Shown: piece by piece, positions 34,361 through 42,773 of the stretch
Position numbering within the stretch: the first letter of the stretch is position 1
Layout of the letters: every line of letters starts with the position of its first letter
Assembly: GCF_030518795.1 (NCBI RefSeq)
Contig: NZ_CP130427.1
Location: 186,001 to 250,000, forward strand
From: Micromonospora sp. NBRC 110009
GTDB taxonomy: Bacteria; Actinomycetota; Actinomycetes; Mycobacteriales; Micromonosporaceae
DNA: 64,000 nucleotides
Direction: 5' to 3'
Position numbers and translations under genes: made by a program
The notes under the pieces: model-generated
The model's input: the letters and a program-made list of their open reading frames with translations, nothing else
Told to the model about the DNA's origin: nothing
The model's database searches: none

Positions 34361-35562
34361 TTTCGGAGCACGCCAGCCCGCTCGCCGCGCTCGGCGAGGA
34401 GGACGCCGGCGGCCAGAACACGCACGTGGCGGAGCTCGCGGCCGCGCTGGTCGGCGCGGGTCACGACGTGCGCGTCTACACCCGCCGCGACTCCACTGCC
34501 CTGCCCGAATCGGTGTCCACCCCGGACGGCTATCAGGTGTGCCACGTGCCGGCCGGACCGGCCCGCCGGGTGCCCAAGGACCAACTGCTGCCGTACATGG
34601 GCGAGTTCGGCAGCTGGCTGGCCGACACCTGGCGGCGCGGCGACTGGCTCCCGGACGTGGCGCACGCGCACTTCTGGATGAGCGGGCTGGCCACCGTGCA
34701 CGCCGGCCGCCGCACCGGGGTGCCGACCGTGCTGACGTACCACGCGCTCGGCACGGTCAAGCGCCGGCACCAGGGGGCGAAGGACACCAGTCCACCAGGG
34801 CGGGCCGGCTACGAGCGGGCGCTCGGGCGGGCCGTCGACCGGGTGATCGTGCAGTGCGAGGACGAGGTCCGGGAGCTGGTCCGGATGGGCGTGCCCCGGT
34901 CCCGGATGGCGCTGGTCCCGTCGGGCGTCAACCTGGCGGTCTTCCGCCCGGACGGGCCGGTCGCCCCGCGCGACCCGGCCCGCCCTCGCATCCTCACCGT
35001 CGGCCGGATGGTCGAGCGCAAGGGCTTCCTGGAGGTGGTCCGCGCGCTGCCGGCGGTGCCGGACGCCGAGTGCGTGGTGGTCGGCGGCCCGCCCGCCGAC
35101 CTGCTCCCCGCCGACTCGTTCGCCCGGCGGCTGTCCGCACTGGCCGAGTCGTGCGGCGTCGCCGACCGGGTCAAGCTGATCGGCTCGGTGCCGCGCGAGG
35201 AGATGGGCGCCTGGTACCGCTCGGCGGACGTGCTGGTCGCCGCCCCGTGGTACGAACCGTTCGGACTCACTCCCCTCGAGGGGATGGCCTGCGGCGTGCC
35301 GGTGGTCGGCACCAACGTCGGCGGCATCGCCGACACCGTCGTCGACGGGCTCACCGGGGACCTGGTCCCGCCGCGCGACCCCCGCGCGCTCGGCACCGCG
35401 ATCCGCCGGCTCCTCACCGACAAGGTCCGCCGCTTCGCGTACGCCACGGCGGCGCTGGACCGGATCCGCAGCCGGTACTCGTGGAAGCGCTGCGCCGAGC
35501 AGCTCGGCGCGGTCTACGCCACGCTGGCCACGGTGGCCCGGCCCGCTCCGGCGGTGGCCTGA
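34345..35562 (+). CDS. GT4-family glycosyltransferase
   Basis: 405 residues. A complete GT-B fold: MRIAMISEHASPLAALGEED with GGQNTHVAELA (as in MshA and sucrose-phosphate synthases), HAHFWMSG, TYHALGTVK, RILTVGRMVERKGF and PWYEPFGLTPLEGMACGVPVV (catalytic E-x7-E). GGAGG before the ATG at 34345 lies inside the previous gene. MshA-like features suggest a nucleotide-sugar donor with retaining chemistry. It hands over to gmhA through a TGATG junction. Confidence 0.92.
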   Translation: MRIAMISEHASPLAALGEEDAGGQNTHVAELAAALVGAGHDVRVYTRRDSTALPESVSTPDGYQVCHVPAGPARRVPKDQLLPYMGEFGSWLADTWRRGDWLPDVAHAHFWMSGLATVHAGRRTGVPTVLTYHALGTVKRRHQGAKDTSPPGRAGYERALGRAVDRVIVQCEDEVRELVRMGVPRSRMALVPSGVNLAVFRPDGPVAPRDPARPRILTVGRMVERKGFLEVVRALPAVPDAECVVVGGPPADLLPADSFARRLSALAESCGVADRVKLIGSVPREEMGAWYRSADVLVAAPWYEPFGLTPLEGMACGVPVVGTNVGGIADTVVDGLTGDLVPPRDPRALGTAIRRLLTDKVRRFAYATAALDRIRSRYSWKRCAEQLGAVYATLATVARPAPAVA

Positions 35563-36314
35563 TGACCCACCGCGACGTCGTCGACGCGCACCTGGCCGGG
35601 CTGGCCGCGGCGCTGCTGCCGTACCGCCGGGAGGCGGAGCGGCTGGCCGACTGGGGCACCGAACTGACCTGGACGCTGGCCCGGGGCGGCCGGCTGCTGG
35701 TGGCCGGCAACGGCGGCAGCGCCGCCGAGGCCCAGCACCTCACCGCCGAACTGGTCGGCAAGCTCCGCGACGACCGCGAACCCCTGTCGGCCATCGCCCT
35801 GCACGCCGAAACCTCCGCCCTCACCGCCATCGGCAACGACTACGGCTACCAGCAGGTCTTCGCCCGCCAGGTCCGCGCCCACGGCCGACCCGACGACATC
35901 CTCCTGCTCATGTCCACCAGCGGCACCAGCGACAACCTCCTCACCGCCGCCCACGCCGCACACGACACCGGACTGCGCTGCTGGGCCTTCACCGGCCCCG
36001 CACCGAATCCACTGGCCGAACTGTGCCACGACGTGCTCGCCGTGCCGTCCCCGGACAGCCAGGTGGTGCAGGAGCTGCACCTGGTCGCCACCCACCTGCT
36101 CTGCGCGTACGTCGACCAGGCGCTCCCGCTGATCCGGCAGCTCCCGACCGCCGCCGTGCCGGTGAGCCGGGCGGCCACGGCCGGCCGGTGGGCACCCCCG
36201 TCGGTCCCGCGGCCGGCCGCCCCGCTCCCGGACCGGGACCGCCTGGGCATCCACGGGCAGCCGAGCAACGGGCACGCCCCGAACGGGCGGGCCACCGAGG
36301 GGGTGCAGTCGTGA
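35562..36314 (+). CDS. gmhA: Sedoheptulose 7-phosphate isomerase (GmhA)
   Basis: 250 residues; the SIS domain covers about residues 10-195. GNGGSAAEAQHLTAELVGK holds the sugar-phosphate loop and the His and Glu of the active site, MSTSGTSDN the second phosphate loop, and QVVQELHLVATHLLCAYVD the C-terminal Gln and His. It converts sedoheptulose 7-phosphate to glycero-manno-heptose 7-phosphate, the first step to ADP-heptose. The last ~55 residues are a Pro/Ala/Gly tail absent from most GmhA proteins. Codon use changes abruptly in 35750-36010 (see findings). Confidence 0.92.
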   Translation: MTHRDVVDAHLAGLAAALLPYRREAERLADWGTELTWTLARGGRLLVAGNGGSAAEAQHLTAELVGKLRDDREPLSAIALHAETSALTAIGNDYGYQQVFARQVRAHGRPDDILLLMSTSGTSDNLLTAAHAAHDTGLRCWAFTGPAPNPLAELCHDVLAVPSPDSQVVQELHLVATHLLCAYVDQALPLIRQLPTAAVPVSRAATAGRWAPPSVPRPAAPLPDRDRLGIHGQPSNGHAPNGRATEGVQS

Positions 36315-37726
36315 GCGGGCCCCTGGTCGTGGTCGGGGACTCGCTGCTGGACCGGGATGTGACCGGCGCGGTCGGCCGGATCTGCCCGGACGCCCCGGTA
36401 CCCGTGTTCGACGAGCGCTCGGCCACCGACCGGCCGGGTGGGGCCGGGCTGGCGGCACTGCTCGCCGCCGCGCAGGACAGCGAGGTCGCACTGGTCACCG
36501 CGCTCGCCGACGACGCCGGCGGGGCCCGGCTGGCCGAGCTGCTGGCCGCGGCCGGAGTGGAGGTCTACCCGATGCACCTGCCCGGCCCCACCGCCGAGAA
36601 GATCCGGCTGCGGGCCGGCGGGCAGACCCTGCTCCGGCTGGACCGGGGCGGCGACCCGCAACCGCCCCGCGAGCCGTCGGAGGCGGTGCGGGAGCTGCTG
36701 ACCCGGGCCCGGGCCATCCTGGTCAGCGACTACGGTCGCGGGCTGCTCCGGCAGCCGACGCTGCGGGCGGCGCTCGCCGAGGCGACCGCCCCGCTGGTCT
36801 GGGATCCGCACCCACGCGGCCCGGCCGCGGTGCCCGGGGCCCGGCTGACCACGCCGAACGTCGCCGAGCTGCGGCAGCTCACCGGCGACGCGGGGGCCGG
36901 CTCGGCGCTCTCCACCGCCACCCGGGCCGGGCACGAGCTGCGCCGCCGCTGGCGCGCCGGGGCGGTCGCGGTGACCATGGGTGCGGAGGGCGCGGTGCTG
37001 TGCCACTCGGGCAGCGCCCCGCTGGTCGTCCCGCCACCGTCCAGCCTGGACCGCGTGGAGGACACCTGCGGCGCCGGGGACCGGTTCGCCGCCACCGCCA
37101 CCCTCGCGCTGGGCGACGGCGCACCGGTCGCCGAGGCGGTCGGCGCGGCGGTCGCCGCCGCGTCCGCGTACGTGGCCGCGGGCGGGGCCGCCGGCCTGCA
37201 CCGCGAGGCGGCGGAGCCGCGTCCCACGCTGGCCGCGGCCCGCACCGCCGAGGAGCTGGTGGCGAAGGTACGCGCCGACGGCGGCACGGTGGTGGCCACC
37301 GGCGGCTGTTTCGACATCCTGCACGCCGGGCACGTGGCCACCCTCCAGGCGGCCCGCCGCCTCGGCGACTGCCTGGTGGTCTGCCTCAACTCCGACCGGA
37401 GCGTACGCGGGCTGAAGGGCCCCGAGCGTCCGGTGAACCCGCAGGCGGACCGGGCCCGGCTGCTTGCCGCGCTGGACTGCGTCGACGCGGTGGTGGTCTT
37501 CGACGAGCCCACCCCGCACCAGGTGCTGGCCCGGCTGCGCCCCGCCGTCTGGGTCAAGGGCGGTGACTACGCCAGGGACGGCGCTGCGGAGCTGCCCGAG
37601 GCCGACCTGGTCCAGCGCTGGGGCGGGAAGGTCGTCACCGTCCCCTACCTGGCCGGACGGTCCACCACCGGCACCATCTCCGCCGCGCGCAAGCGCGGCC
37701 TCCACCTAGTCAAGGGAGCCGTATGA
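36311..37726 (+). CDS. hldE: Bifunctional heptose 7-phosphate kinase / heptose 1-phosphate adenylyltransferase (HldE)
   Basis: 471 residues, close to E. coli HldE (477). GTG start overlaps the gmhA stop. The N-terminal ribokinase-like domain has VGDSLLDRD and the PfkB motif DTCGAGDRF with the catalytic Asp257. The C-terminal nucleotidyltransferase has TGGCFDILHAGHV (HxGH at 338-341), LNSDRSVRGLKGPERPVN and STTGTIS. It phosphorylates C1 of heptose 7-phosphate and later attaches AMP, giving ADP-glycero-manno-heptose. The intermediate dephosphorylation is supplied by the GmhB-like domain at 31656. Confidence 0.94.
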   Translation: MSGPLVVVGDSLLDRDVTGAVGRICPDAPVPVFDERSATDRPGGAGLAALLAAAQDSEVALVTALADDAGGARLAELLAAAGVEVYPMHLPGPTAEKIRLRAGGQTLLRLDRGGDPQPPREPSEAVRELLTRARAILVSDYGRGLLRQPTLRAALAEATAPLVWDPHPRGPAAVPGARLTTPNVAELRQLTGDAGAGSALSTATRAGHELRRRWRAGAVAVTMGAEGAVLCHSGSAPLVVPPPSSLDRVEDTCGAGDRFAATATLALGDGAPVAEAVGAAVAAASAYVAAGGAAGLHREAAEPRPTLAAARTAEELVAKVRADGGTVVATGGCFDILHAGHVATLQAARRLGDCLVVCLNSDRSVRGLKGPERPVNPQADRARLLAALDCVDAVVVFDEPTPHQVLARLRPAVWVKGGDYARDGAAELPEADLVQRWGGKVVTVPYLAGRSTTGTISAARKRGLHLVKGAV

Positions 37727-38418
37727 GCAGGGATCTGAACGGCAGGGCGGTCCTCGTCACCGGCGGGTCGAGCGGGCTCGGCGCGGCGGTGGTGACCGCC
37801 GTGGCCAAGGCCGGTGGGCGGCCGTACGTGCTGGACCGGCAAGCGCCGGCCGACGGGGTGCCCTGGGTCGAGTGCGACCTGGCCGACACCCGCGCCGCCG
37901 AGGCGGCCACCCGGCAGCTCGCCGACCAGGCCGGCGGCCTGGACGGGGTGGTCACCGCCGCGGGCATGGACGTGCCGGGCCGGTTGGCCGACATCGACGG
38001 TGCGACCTGGGACCGGATCGTGACGATCAACCTGCTCGGCACGGCAGCGGTCATCCGGGCGGCCCTGCCGCACCTGGAGCCGGCGCACGGCACCGTGGTC
38101 ACGGTGGCGTCCACGCTGGGCGTCAAGGCGGTCAGCGACGCCACCGCCTACTGCGCGGCGAAGTTCGGGGTGGTCGGCTTCACCCGGGCGCTCGCCGCCG
38201 AGCTGGCCGGGAAGGTCGGCGTCACGCTGCTCATCCCGGGTGGCATGCGGACGGCGTTCTTCGACAACCGGGACGAGCGGTACAAGCCCGGTCCGGAGGC
38301 GATCCTCAACGACCCGGCCGACACCGCCGAGGCGGTCATGTTCGCCCTGGCCCAGCCGCCCGGCTGCGCCGTGCGGGAGCTGGTGGTCTGCGCCGAGCAG
38401 GAGTCGTCGTACCCGTGA
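37723..38418 (+). CDS. Classical short-chain dehydrogenase/reductase
   Basis: 231 residues. TGGSSGLGAAV (cofactor loop), VVTAAGMDVPG, VTVASTLG and YCAAKFG (the YxxxK pair) identify a classical SDR. Overlaps hldE by four bases. In this operon it may oxidise or reduce the heptose or another sugar intermediate. It is too short, and of the wrong SDR type, to be the ADP-heptose epimerase HldD, which is an extended SDR of about 310 residues. Confidence 0.9.
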   Translation: MSRDLNGRAVLVTGGSSGLGAAVVTAVAKAGGRPYVLDRQAPADGVPWVECDLADTRAAEAATRQLADQAGGLDGVVTAAGMDVPGRLADIDGATWDRIVTINLLGTAAVIRAALPHLEPAHGTVVTVASTLGVKAVSDATAYCAAKFGVVGFTRALAAELAGKVGVTLLIPGGMRTAFFDNRDERYKPGPEAILNDPADTAEAVMFALAQPPGCAVRELVVCAEQESSYP

Positions 38419-39434
38419 TCCTCGTGCTGCGGGCGCTCGGCGTCGGCGACCTCGCCACCGGGGTGCCGGCGCTGCGGGCGCTGCGGGCCGCGTACCCCGG
38501 GGAGGAGCTGGCTTTGGTGACGCCGCGCTGGCTGACCCCGCTGGTCGAGCTGGTCGGCGGCGTGGACCGGCTGGTGGAGGCGGACGGGCTGGGCCACCTG
38601 GCGTGGTCCGGCCCGCGGCCCGCGCTGGCGGTCAACCTGCACGGCCGGGGCCCGCAGTCGCACCGGATGGTGGCCGCGACCCGGCCGTGCCGGCTGCTCG
38701 CGTTTGCCAACGCCGAGGCCGGCCATGTCGGGCCGCCGTGGCGGGCCGACGAGCACGAGGTGGACCGGTGGTGCCGGATGCTGGCCTGGTACGGCATTCC
38801 GGCCGACCGCGCCGACCTGGCGCTGCGCCGCCCCGGGCCGGGCCGGCTGCCCACCGGGGTGAGCATCGTCCACCCGGGAGCGAAGGCCAGCGTTCGGCGC
38901 TGGCCGGCGGACCGCTTCGCGGCGGTGGCCCGGGAGCTGACCGGGTGGGGCCACCGGGTGGTGGTGACCGGCAACCCGGGCGAGCGGGCCGTCGCCGAAG
39001 AGGTGGCCCGCCGGGCCGGGCTGCCGGCCGACGCGGTGCTGGCCGGGGAGACCGACCTGGCCGAGCTGGCCGCGCTGGTGGCTCACGCCCGCCTGGTGGT
39101 CAGCGGCGACACCGGCGTCGGTCACCTGGCCACCGCCTATGCGACCCCGTCGGTGCTGCTCTTCGGCCCGGTCCCGCCCGCGCAGTGGGGGCCGCCGCCG
39201 GACCGGCCGTGGCACCAGGCGCTCTGGGTGGGGCCCCGGTCGGCCGGCGACGGCACGGCCGTGCACCCGGCGCTGGCCGAGCTGGACGTGCCGGCCGTGC
39301 TGGCCGCCGTGGAGCGGGTGGCGGCCGCCGCCCGGCCGCGGGTGGCGCCGGCCCCGGTACCGCTCCCCCGCTGCCGGCCGGCGTCGCCGACTCGCGACGG
39401 CACCGAACCGGCCCCCATTGCTACCCGCCGGTAG
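38415..39434 (+). CDS. GT9-family (heptosyltransferase-like) glycosyltransferase
   Basis: 339 residues from GTG overlapping the SDR stop. LVLRALGVGDLATGVPALRAL at the start, VNLHGRGPQSHR, SIVHPGAKASVRRWP, RVVVTGNPGE and VVSGDTGVGHLATAYATPSV are the GT9 signatures. It is the second GT9 in the operon, which suggests at least two heptosyl (or related) additions. The last 45 residues are a Pro/Ala tail. It ends the nine-gene run; no terminator stem is visible, and the next gene has its own promoter. Confidence 0.9.
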   Translation: MILVLRALGVGDLATGVPALRALRAAYPGEELALVTPRWLTPLVELVGGVDRLVEADGLGHLAWSGPRPALAVNLHGRGPQSHRMVAATRPCRLLAFANAEAGHVGPPWRADEHEVDRWCRMLAWYGIPADRADLALRRPGPGRLPTGVSIVHPGAKASVRRWPADRFAAVARELTGWGHRVVVTGNPGERAVAEEVARRAGLPADAVLAGETDLAELAALVAHARLVVSGDTGVGHLATAYATPSVLLFGPVPPAQWGPPPDRPWHQALWVGPRSAGDGTAVHPALAELDVPAVLAAVERVAAAARPRVAPAPVPLPRCRPASPTRDGTEPAPIATRR

Positions 39435-39456
39435 CTTGCCGTCGTACGCTGAGCCG

Positions 39457-40314
39457 GTGAGCGGGGACTACGCCCAGGAGTTCGTCGACGTCGACGGGGC
39501 GCGGATCGGCGTCCAGGTCTACCCGGAGCCCGACGGGCCGCCGGGAGCGCCGGTGGTGGTGATCTGGCCGGCGATGGGCGTCCGGGCCCGGTACTACCGC
39601 CCGTTCGCCGCCGCGCTGCGCGGCGCGGGTCTCGCCGTGGTCGTGGTGGACCTGCGGGGCACCGGTGAGAGCACCCCGGTGCCCGCCCGCACCTGCCGGT
39701 ACGGCTACGCCGAACTGGCCGCGGACGTCGGCGCGGTGCTCGACGCGCTCAAGCCCCGGCTGGACGGGCGGACCCGGCTGCTGCTCGGGCACTCCCTCGG
39801 CGGGCAGGTCGCGGTGCTGCACCAGGCCCTGCACGAGGCGGACCGGGTGGACGGGCTGGCCCTGGTCGCGGTCGGCGTGCCCTGGTGGCGCGGGTACCCG
39901 GGGCTGCGGGGCTGGGGCGTGTTGCCGTACACCCAGGGGATCGCGGCGGTGGCCCGGCTGGTCGGCGTCTGGCCCGGCTGGGGGTTCGGCGGCCGGCAGG
40001 CGCACGGGGTGATCCGGGACTGGGCGTACACCGCCCGGACCGGGCGGTTCCCGGTGCTCGACGGGGTCGACGTCGAGGCAGCGATCCGGGCGGTCCGCAC
40101 GCCGGTGCTCGCGATCAGCGTGGACGACGACCAGTACACCCCGCACGAGACGCTGGACCACCTCTGCGCCAAGCTCGCCGGCGCGCCGCTGACCCGGCAC
40201 CGCTTCACCGTCGCCGAGGCGGGCGCCCCGCTGGACCACTTCACCTGGGTACGCGCCGCCACCCCGCTGGCCGCCCGGGTGGCCGCCTTCGCCGCCGGCC
40301 TGCCGCCCCGCTGA
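39457..40314 (+). CDS. Alpha/beta-fold hydrolase (COG4757-like)
   Basis: 285 residues from GTG at 39457. Six bases upstream is TACGCT, so the transcript is probably leaderless. GHSLGGQVAV carries the nucleophile serine; ISVDDDQYTPHE fits the acid region and APLDHFTWV the histidine. The mid-region WWRGYPGLRGWGVLPY is typical of a group of uncharacterised bacterial hydrolases. It follows the heptose operon by 22 bases but looks separately expressed. Confidence 0.83.
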   Translation: MSGDYAQEFVDVDGARIGVQVYPEPDGPPGAPVVVIWPAMGVRARYYRPFAAALRGAGLAVVVVDLRGTGESTPVPARTCRYGYAELAADVGAVLDALKPRLDGRTRLLLGHSLGGQVAVLHQALHEADRVDGLALVAVGVPWWRGYPGLRGWGVLPYTQGIAAVARLVGVWPGWGFGGRQAHGVIRDWAYTARTGRFPVLDGVDVEAAIRAVRTPVLAISVDDDQYTPHETLDHLCAKLAGAPLTRHRFTVAEAGAPLDHFTWVRAATPLAARVAAFAAGLPPR

Positions 40315-40455
40315 GCCCGCCGGCCGAGGCTCGTCTCCGGAACCGGACACCCGGCGCGAAAGCGGGCCGCGACCTGGGAATTCGCACAGAATCCCGGGCG
40401 CGTAGTCCACTGGAAGTTGGGTATCCGGCACCGCCCGAACACGGAGGGGGATCAG

Positions 40456-41202
40456 ATGTCCGAACGGCACACGGCGTTGCGATCGATGCACGATCTGGGC
40501 CTGGCGGCCTGGTTCGGCGGCTCACTGATGGGCGCGCTCGGTGTGAACGGCGCGGCGGCACGGATCGACGACGCGACACAACGGCTGCCGGTGGCCTCGG
40601 CCGGCTGGGCGCGCTGGACCCCGATCAACGCGGCGGCGATCGGCGCCCACCTGGCCGGCGCGGTCGGCGAACTGGTCACCGAGAGCCCGCGGGTGGCCGC
40701 GCAGGCCGGGGTGGCCAAGATGAGCGCCGTGAAGACCGCGCTGACGGTCGGCGCGCTGGCGGTGACCGGCTACAGCCGACTGCTCGGCATGAAGCTGGAG
40801 AAGGCGGGCGCGCCGCCCGTCGAAGGGGCCACCGAGCCGAGCTACCAGACGCCCGCCAACATCGCCTCCTGCCAGCGGCAGATGAAGCTGCTCCAGTGGG
40901 CGATCCCGGCGCTGACCGGCGCGCTGGTGGTGGTGACCGCCTACATGGGCGAGCAGCAGAAGCCGGGCCAGATGTTCCGGGGCATGCTCGCGCGGGCCGG
41001 CGGGCTGGCGATGGCCCCGAAGGCCATCGGGAAGATGGCCGGGATGGGCCCGGGCCCGAGGACCATCGGGAAGATGGCCGCGATGGGCCCGGGCCCGAGG
41101 ACCATCGGGAAGATGGCCGCGATGGGCCCGGGGCCGAAGACCATCGGCAAGGTCCTCGCGATGGGTGCGGCCACCCGCCACCTGGTCCCGACCGGACGCT
41201 GA
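40456..41202 (+). CDS. Membrane protein with 13-residue C-terminal repeats, unknown function
   Basis: 248 residues, GGAGGGGG before the ATG. About three to four hydrophobic segments lie within residues 12-170 (for example LLQWAIPALTGALVVVTAYM near 145-165). Residues 188-237 are three and a half copies of a 13-residue unit, PrTIGKMAaMGPG. The repeat is amphipathic and basic, and may contact lipid or nucleic acid, but that is a guess. No family recognised. Confidence 0.75.
   Translation: MSERHTALRSMHDLGLAAWFGGSLMGALGVNGAAARIDDATQRLPVASAGWARWTPINAAAIGAHLAGAVGELVTESPRVAAQAGVAKMSAVKTALTVGALAVTGYSRLLGMKLEKAGAPPVEGATEPSYQTPANIASCQRQMKLLQWAIPALTGALVVVTAYMGEQQKPGQMFRGMLARAGGLAMAPKAIGKMAGMGPGPRTIGKMAAMGPGPRTIGKMAAMGPGPKTIGKVLAMGAATRHLVPTGR
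41017..41166 (+). repeat. 39-bp tandem repeat inside the preceding gene
   Basis: Units at 41017-41055, 41056-41094, 41095-41133 and a partial one at 41134-41166. Units 2 and 3 are identical over most of their length. All are in frame, so copy number can change without breaking the gene. Confidence 0.9.
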
Positions 41203-41344
41203 GCCGCCGGGCGGCCGGCGGTCCACAACGGGGTGGGCGGCCGGCCGCCCGGCGTATCCGCACGACAGATCCGGGCGGCGCGGCATGACCGGGCGGACGG
41301 CGGGCAATCAGCGCGGGCACGGAGACCAGCCAGGTGAGGTGGCC

Positions 41345-41737
41345 ATGACCAGCAGGAACCGACCGGGGACGGGCAAGGGGCGCGGGCCGGAGTCGACCGC
41401 GCCGTGGGGTACCACCGACGGCTATGACGCCGATCCGCCCTGGGGCGCGGACGAGGACGCGCCGATGGACGAGGGCAGCGAGGAGAACGCGGTCCCGGAG
41501 GGGCGCCGCGGGGAGCGCCGCGCGGCGGGCGCCGGGCCGGGCGGCCCCAAGGCGGGGCGGCACGGATTCGGGTCGGTGGAGCCCACCCGGACCGGGCCGG
41601 CCGGACCCGACGCGCCGCCGGACCCGGCGCCGTCCGGGCGTACCTTCCCCGACGACAGCGCCGAGGGGGATCTGGCGGACAACGCGCTGGAGGAGGCCAC
41701 CGGCATGCACCCCGAGGGGTTCCGCCGGCGCGGCTGA
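41345..41737 (+). CDS. Small charged disordered protein
   Basis: 130 residues from ATG at 41345 with GAGGTG upstream. Almost entirely Gly, Pro, Asp, Glu and Arg; the last third (FPDDSAEGDLADNALEEATG) is acidic and could form a helix. No membrane segment or known domain. Codon-position bias and a good ribosome-binding site support a gene. Function unknown. Confidence 0.6.
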   Translation: MTSRNRPGTGKGRGPESTAPWGTTDGYDADPPWGADEDAPMDEGSEENAVPEGRRGERRAAGAGPGGPKAGRHGFGSVEPTRTGPAGPDAPPDPAPSGRTFPDDSAEGDLADNALEEATGMHPEGFRRRG

Positions 41738-41758
41738 CCGCCCCGCGCGGCGCCGCGG

Positions 41759-42655
41759 TCAGGCGCCGGCCGGCTGGCCCGCGACCGCCACGCCCAGCAG
41801 TTCCGCGAGCCGGGCGGCGTCGCGCTGGGCCTGGTCTCCGCAGCAGTTGTTCATCAGCACGTGCAGCTCGGCGCACTGGTCGGCCAGCTCGCGCAGCAGC
41901 TCCGACCACCGCCGCAGTTCCGCCGCGCCGTAGGCGTATCGGAACTTCTCCTGCTTGTCACCGCTCGCCCAGGCGGCGCTGTGCCCGTGGAACCGGACCA
42001 CCGCGAGGTCCGCGGTGGCGGTCAGGATCGGCGGCACCGACGACGGGTGCCCCTGCGGCATGTCCACGCAGACGTAGCTCAGCCCGTGCTCGCGCAGGAA
42101 GGTCACCGTGTCGACCACCGCGTCGTCGGTGAACCAGGAGGAGTGTCGCAGCTCGACACCGACCCGCCAGGGCCGGCACCGTCGGGCGGCGTCGACGATC
42201 CGCCGCTTGGCGGCGTCGCCCCGGGTCAGCCAGGGCGGGAACTGGAGCAGCACGGCGCCGAGCCGGTCGGCCGCCGCGATCGGCGCCAGCGCCGCGTGGA
42301 ACCGGTGCCACAGCTCGTCGTACGCCCCGGCCGAGAGGTCGCGCCAGCGGATCCGGCTCGATCCGCCGGCCGGCCGCAGCTCGGCCGGCAGCGCCGCGAC
42401 CGGGGTGTGGTGGCCGGTGAACAGGCGGAACGCCTTGACGTCGAAGGTGAAGCCGGGCGGGGTGGCGTTGACCCAGCCCGCGGCGGTCTCGGGCAGTGGG
42501 ATCGCGTAGTGGGAGGTGTCCACCTCCACCAACGGGAACCGCTCCGCGTAGAAGCCGAGCCGCCCGGCCGGGGTGTTGACCGCGCGGGGGTACCAGCCCG
42601 AGCGGATCAGCATCTGGTCGGCCCACGAGGACGTGCCCACCTTAATGACACCCAT
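41759..42655 (-). CDS. DUF72 family protein (TIM-barrel, YecE-like)
   Basis: 298 residues from ATG at 42655. Family features are KVGTSSWADQ at the start, ADRLGAVLLQFPPWL, VGVELRHSSWF, YVCVDMPQGHPSS and VRFHGHSAAW, followed by CAELHVLMNNCCGDQAQRDA near the end. DUF72 proteins have a TIM-barrel fold like endonuclease IV or xylose isomerases but no proven activity. Divergent from the DinB gene at 42774. Confidence 0.9.
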   Translation of the reverse strand: MGVIKVGTSSWADQMLIRSGWYPRAVNTPAGRLGFYAERFPLVEVDTSHYAIPLPETAAGWVNATPPGFTFDVKAFRLFTGHHTPVAALPAELRPAGGSSRIRWRDLSAGAYDELWHRFHAALAPIAAADRLGAVLLQFPPWLTRGDAAKRRIVDAARRCRPWRVGVELRHSSWFTDDAVVDTVTFLREHGLSYVCVDMPQGHPSSVPPILTATADLAVVRFHGHSAAWASGDKQEKFRYAYGAAELRRWSELLRELADQCAELHVLMNNCCGDQAQRDAARLAELLGVAVAGQPAGA

Positions 42656-42773
42656 GTCATTCAGTGCACCGCCAACCGCCGGGATCGGCAACCCGAGGCG
42701 GTCCGGAGTGGAGGCGGGAAACTGTCGGTGCCGGCTCGTACGGTGTAGGCGTCCTCAACCGAAAGGCGGGCGC

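Noticed and set aside
37723..38418. The SDR as HldD (ADP-heptose 6-epimerase)
   Set aside because: HldD is an extended SDR of about 310 residues; this is a 231-residue classical SDR.
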